NCBI GenBank assembly: GCA_036821645.1 | Contig: DAISJD010000071.1 | Location: 1-16,192 of the forward strand | DNA length: 16,192 nucleotides | Source: DAISJD01 sp036821645 | Lineage (GTDB): Bacteria; Pseudomonadota; Alphaproteobacteria; ATCC43930; CGMCC-115725 | Direction of reading: 5' to 3' | Part shown: positions 14,637 through 16,192 of the stretch, one piece after another | Numbering within the stretch: position 1 is the first letter of the stretch | How the letters are laid out: each line of letters opens with the position of its first letter | The notes under the pieces: generated by a model | Database searches by the model: none | Told to the model about the DNA's origin: nothing | Seen by the model: only the letters and a program-made list of their open reading frames with translations | Made by a program: the position numbers and the translations under genes

Positions 14637-14651
14637 TGGCACGGTTCTTGT
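14637..14651 (+). promoter_or_regulatory. Sigma-54 (RpoN) promoter of amtB
   Basis: TGGCACGGTTCTTGT matches the sigma-54 consensus TGGCACR-N4-TTGC except for one base: the -12 dinucleotide reads GT rather than GC. The -24 GG is at 14638-14639. Transcription would start near 14663, leaving a leader of about 60 bases. Ammonium transporter genes are classic NtrC/sigma-54 targets, so nitrogen limitation is the expected signal. I found no convincing NtrC-binding dyad upstream; a GGTGC half-site at 14512-14516 is the best candidate. Confidence 0.7.
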
Positions 14652-14723
14652 TGTGCTGTGCGGTAGAGAGGGCCGACCAAGGCGGGTCATTCTTTCGCGA
14701 CACCACGGATGAGGAGGCAGGCA

Positions 14724-16052
14724 ATGCAGATATTCAAGCGCGATCGGCGCTGGACGGGTCTGACGGCAGGGGTGCTGACGGCGATGATGCTCGTGTCCAG
14801 CGAGGCTGCTTTTGCCGACGATGCGCCAGCGAAGATCGATAGCGGCGATACGGCATGGATGCTGACCTCGACCTTGCTCGTGCTGATGATGACGATTCCG
14901 GGGCTTGCGCTGTTCTATGGCGGCATGGTCCGCAAGTTCAATGTGTTGGCGACCGTGATGCAAAGTTTCGCCATCACCTGCCTTGTCACGATCCTCTGGA
15001 TGGTCGCCGGGTACAGTTTGGCCTTTACCGAGGGATCGCCGTTTCTGGGTGGTTTCAGTCGGGTCATGTTGATGGGCATGGGCGTCGACGCGATCAGTCC
15101 GCTCGCAAAGACGATTCCGGAATCGGTCTATATGACCTATCAGATGACCTTCGCGATCATCACGCCTGCCTTGATCTGCGGTGCGGTGGCCGATCGGATG
15201 AAGTTTTCGGCCATGCTGTGGTTCATGGGGCTGTGGAGCCTCACGGTCTATACGCCGATTGCCCATTGGGTGTGGGGGCCGGGCGGTTTCTTGGGCGATG
15301 CGGGCGTGTTGGATTATGCCGGGGGCACGGTCGTCCATATCAATGCCGGGATCGCGGGCCTCGTCTGTGCCCTGATGCTCGGGCGGCGCAAGGGGCTCGG
15401 GACGGAACATTTCGCCCCGCATAATCTCGTGCTGAGCGTGATCGGCGCCTCGTTGCTGTGGGTGGGGTGGTTCGGCTTCAATGCCGGGTCGGCCTTGACG
15501 GCGGGAACCGGGGCCGGGATGGCCATGGCCGTCACCCAGATCGCGACGGCGGCGGCCGCTCTTGCCTGGATGTTCATCGAATGGGCGTTCCGGGGCAAGC
15601 CGTCGGTGCTGGGTATTATCTCGGGTGCCGTTGCGGGGTTGGTTGCGATTACGCCGGCCGCAGGCTTCGTCGATCCGACCGGCGCGCTCGTCATCGGTTT
15701 CGTTGCCGGTGGGGCCTGTTATTGGGGGGCGACCAGCCTGAAGCATCTTTTCGGGTATGACGATAGTTTGGATGCGTTCGGGGTTCATGGGGTTGGCGGC
15801 ATCGTCGGTGCCATTCTGACCGGGGTCTTTGCCAAGGCGTCGATCGGCGGCGAGGGCAAGTCCGGGTTGATCGACGGCAACGCCGCCCAAATCCTGGTCC
15901 AACTCGAAGGGGTGGCTCTCACCATCCTGGTCAGCGGTATCGTCAGCGTCGTTTTGTTGAAGGCGATCGATCTCGTCATCGGCTTGCGGGTCGATGAAGA
16001 AACCGAACGCTATGGGCTTGATCTTGCCTTACATGGTGAGACGGTACAGTAA
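14724..16052 (+). CDS. amtB: Ammonium transporter
   Basis: A 442-residue Amt/Rh channel. Residues 1-31 form a signal peptide (basic start, hydrophobic core, likely cleavage after AFA), followed by about 11 membrane helices. The functional residues keep a near-constant offset of 37 from Escherichia coli AmtB: D197 (D160), the pore histidines H205 (H168, VVHINAG) and H355 (H318, GVHGVGG), and F252 and S256 (F215 and S219). F143 corresponds to F107. The start at 14724 has GGAGG seven bases upstream; the ATG at 14709 overlaps that site. A PII gene (glnK) often precedes amtB, but none is seen here: the upstream gene is the divergent UbiH-like one. Confidence 0.96.
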   Translation: MQIFKRDRRWTGLTAGVLTAMMLVSSEAAFADDAPAKIDSGDTAWMLTSTLLVLMMTIPGLALFYGGMVRKFNVLATVMQSFAITCLVTILWMVAGYSLAFTEGSPFLGGFSRVMLMGMGVDAISPLAKTIPESVYMTYQMTFAIITPALICGAVADRMKFSAMLWFMGLWSLTVYTPIAHWVWGPGGFLGDAGVLDYAGGTVVHINAGIAGLVCALMLGRRKGLGTEHFAPHNLVLSVIGASLLWVGWFGFNAGSALTAGTGAGMAMAVTQIATAAAALAWMFIEWAFRGKPSVLGIISGAVAGLVAITPAAGFVDPTGALVIGFVAGGACYWGATSLKHLFGYDDSLDAFGVHGVGGIVGAILTGVFAKASIGGEGKSGLIDGNAAQILVQLEGVALTILVSGIVSVVLLKAIDLVIGLRVDEETERYGLDLALHGETVQ

Positions 16053-16070
16053 ACCGATCTCCTCCCGGGC

Positions 16071-16094
16071 GGCCTTATTCCCCAGGATAAGGCC
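16071..16094 (+). other. Short hairpin in the amtB 3' region
   Basis: GGCCTTAT (16071-16078) and ATAAGGCC (16087-16094) form a perfect eight-base stem with an eight-base loop, 18 bases after the amtB stop. No T-run follows, so it is not a full terminator. It could protect the message end or be a processed 3' RNA. Confidence 0.5.
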
Positions 16095-16116
16095 GTAACG
16101 CCGTCTCATCATGACG

Positions 16117-16159
16117 AAACCGCGATAGCCGAACCCCAGTCGGTTATCGCGGTTTTTTT
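16117..16159 (+). terminator. Rho-independent terminator of amtB
   Basis: Arms 16117-16132 and 16140-16155 pair over 16 positions, with one G-T wobble (16128 with 16144), around a seven-base loop. A seven-T run covers 16153-16159. Its place after amtB and before the window end makes it the amtB terminator. Confidence 0.92.
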
Positions 16160-16192
16160 ATGGGGGGGGTATGCGGGGATGGTCTTTATGCC

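Noticed and set aside
16171..16192. Start of another plus-strand gene at the window edge (ATG at 16171 after a G-run)
   Set aside because: Only seven codons are visible, too little to support a coding call.

Overview
The window is GC-rich (about 60% by eye) and bacterial. It most likely comes from an alphaproteobacterium, probably of the Rhodospirillales. Three things suggest this: the full ccoNOQP-ccoGHIS cassette, a FixK/FNR-type box in front of it, and a UbiH-family ubiquinone hydroxylase. The order-level assignment is inference from gene content and protein style, not from a search.

Region 1 (16-9262) is a complete high-affinity terminal oxidase locus. A TauE/SafE-like membrane protein (16-798, minus) is divergent from a tightly packed plus-strand operon: a 76-residue two-helix membrane protein of unknown function, ccoN, ccoO, ccoQ, ccoP, then after a structured 131-base spacer ccoG, ccoH, ccoI and ccoS. 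The divergent intergenic region holds a perfect TTGAT-N4-ATCAA box, so both directions are probably induced when oxygen falls. CcoN/O/Q/P form the cbb3 oxidase. CcoG (copper reduction), CcoI (Cu+ P-type ATPase), CcoH and CcoS supply copper and assemble it.

Region 2 (9263-9556) is a sharply AT-rich island, about 26% GC by hand count. On the minus strand it carries a long open frame with no start codon, plus inverted repeats. It ends exactly where a small, probably ribbon-helix-helix protein begins (9557-9901).

Region 3 (10054-13181) is a two-gene ABC importer of the NitT/TauT type. It has a fused double permease and an ATPase with a C-terminal extension, ends in a strong terminator, and has no substrate-binding protein gene in view.

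Region 4 (13196-16159) holds a minus-strand UbiH/UbiF/COQ6-family FAD monooxygenase, convergent with the ABC operon. A divergent ammonium transporter gene, amtB, is preceded by a near-consensus sigma-54 promoter and followed by two hairpins, the last a strong terminator. The amtB promoter links this part to nitrogen limitation; the rest of the window links to microaerobic respiration and quinone supply. I saw no tRNA, rRNA, CRISPR array or intact insertion sequence.
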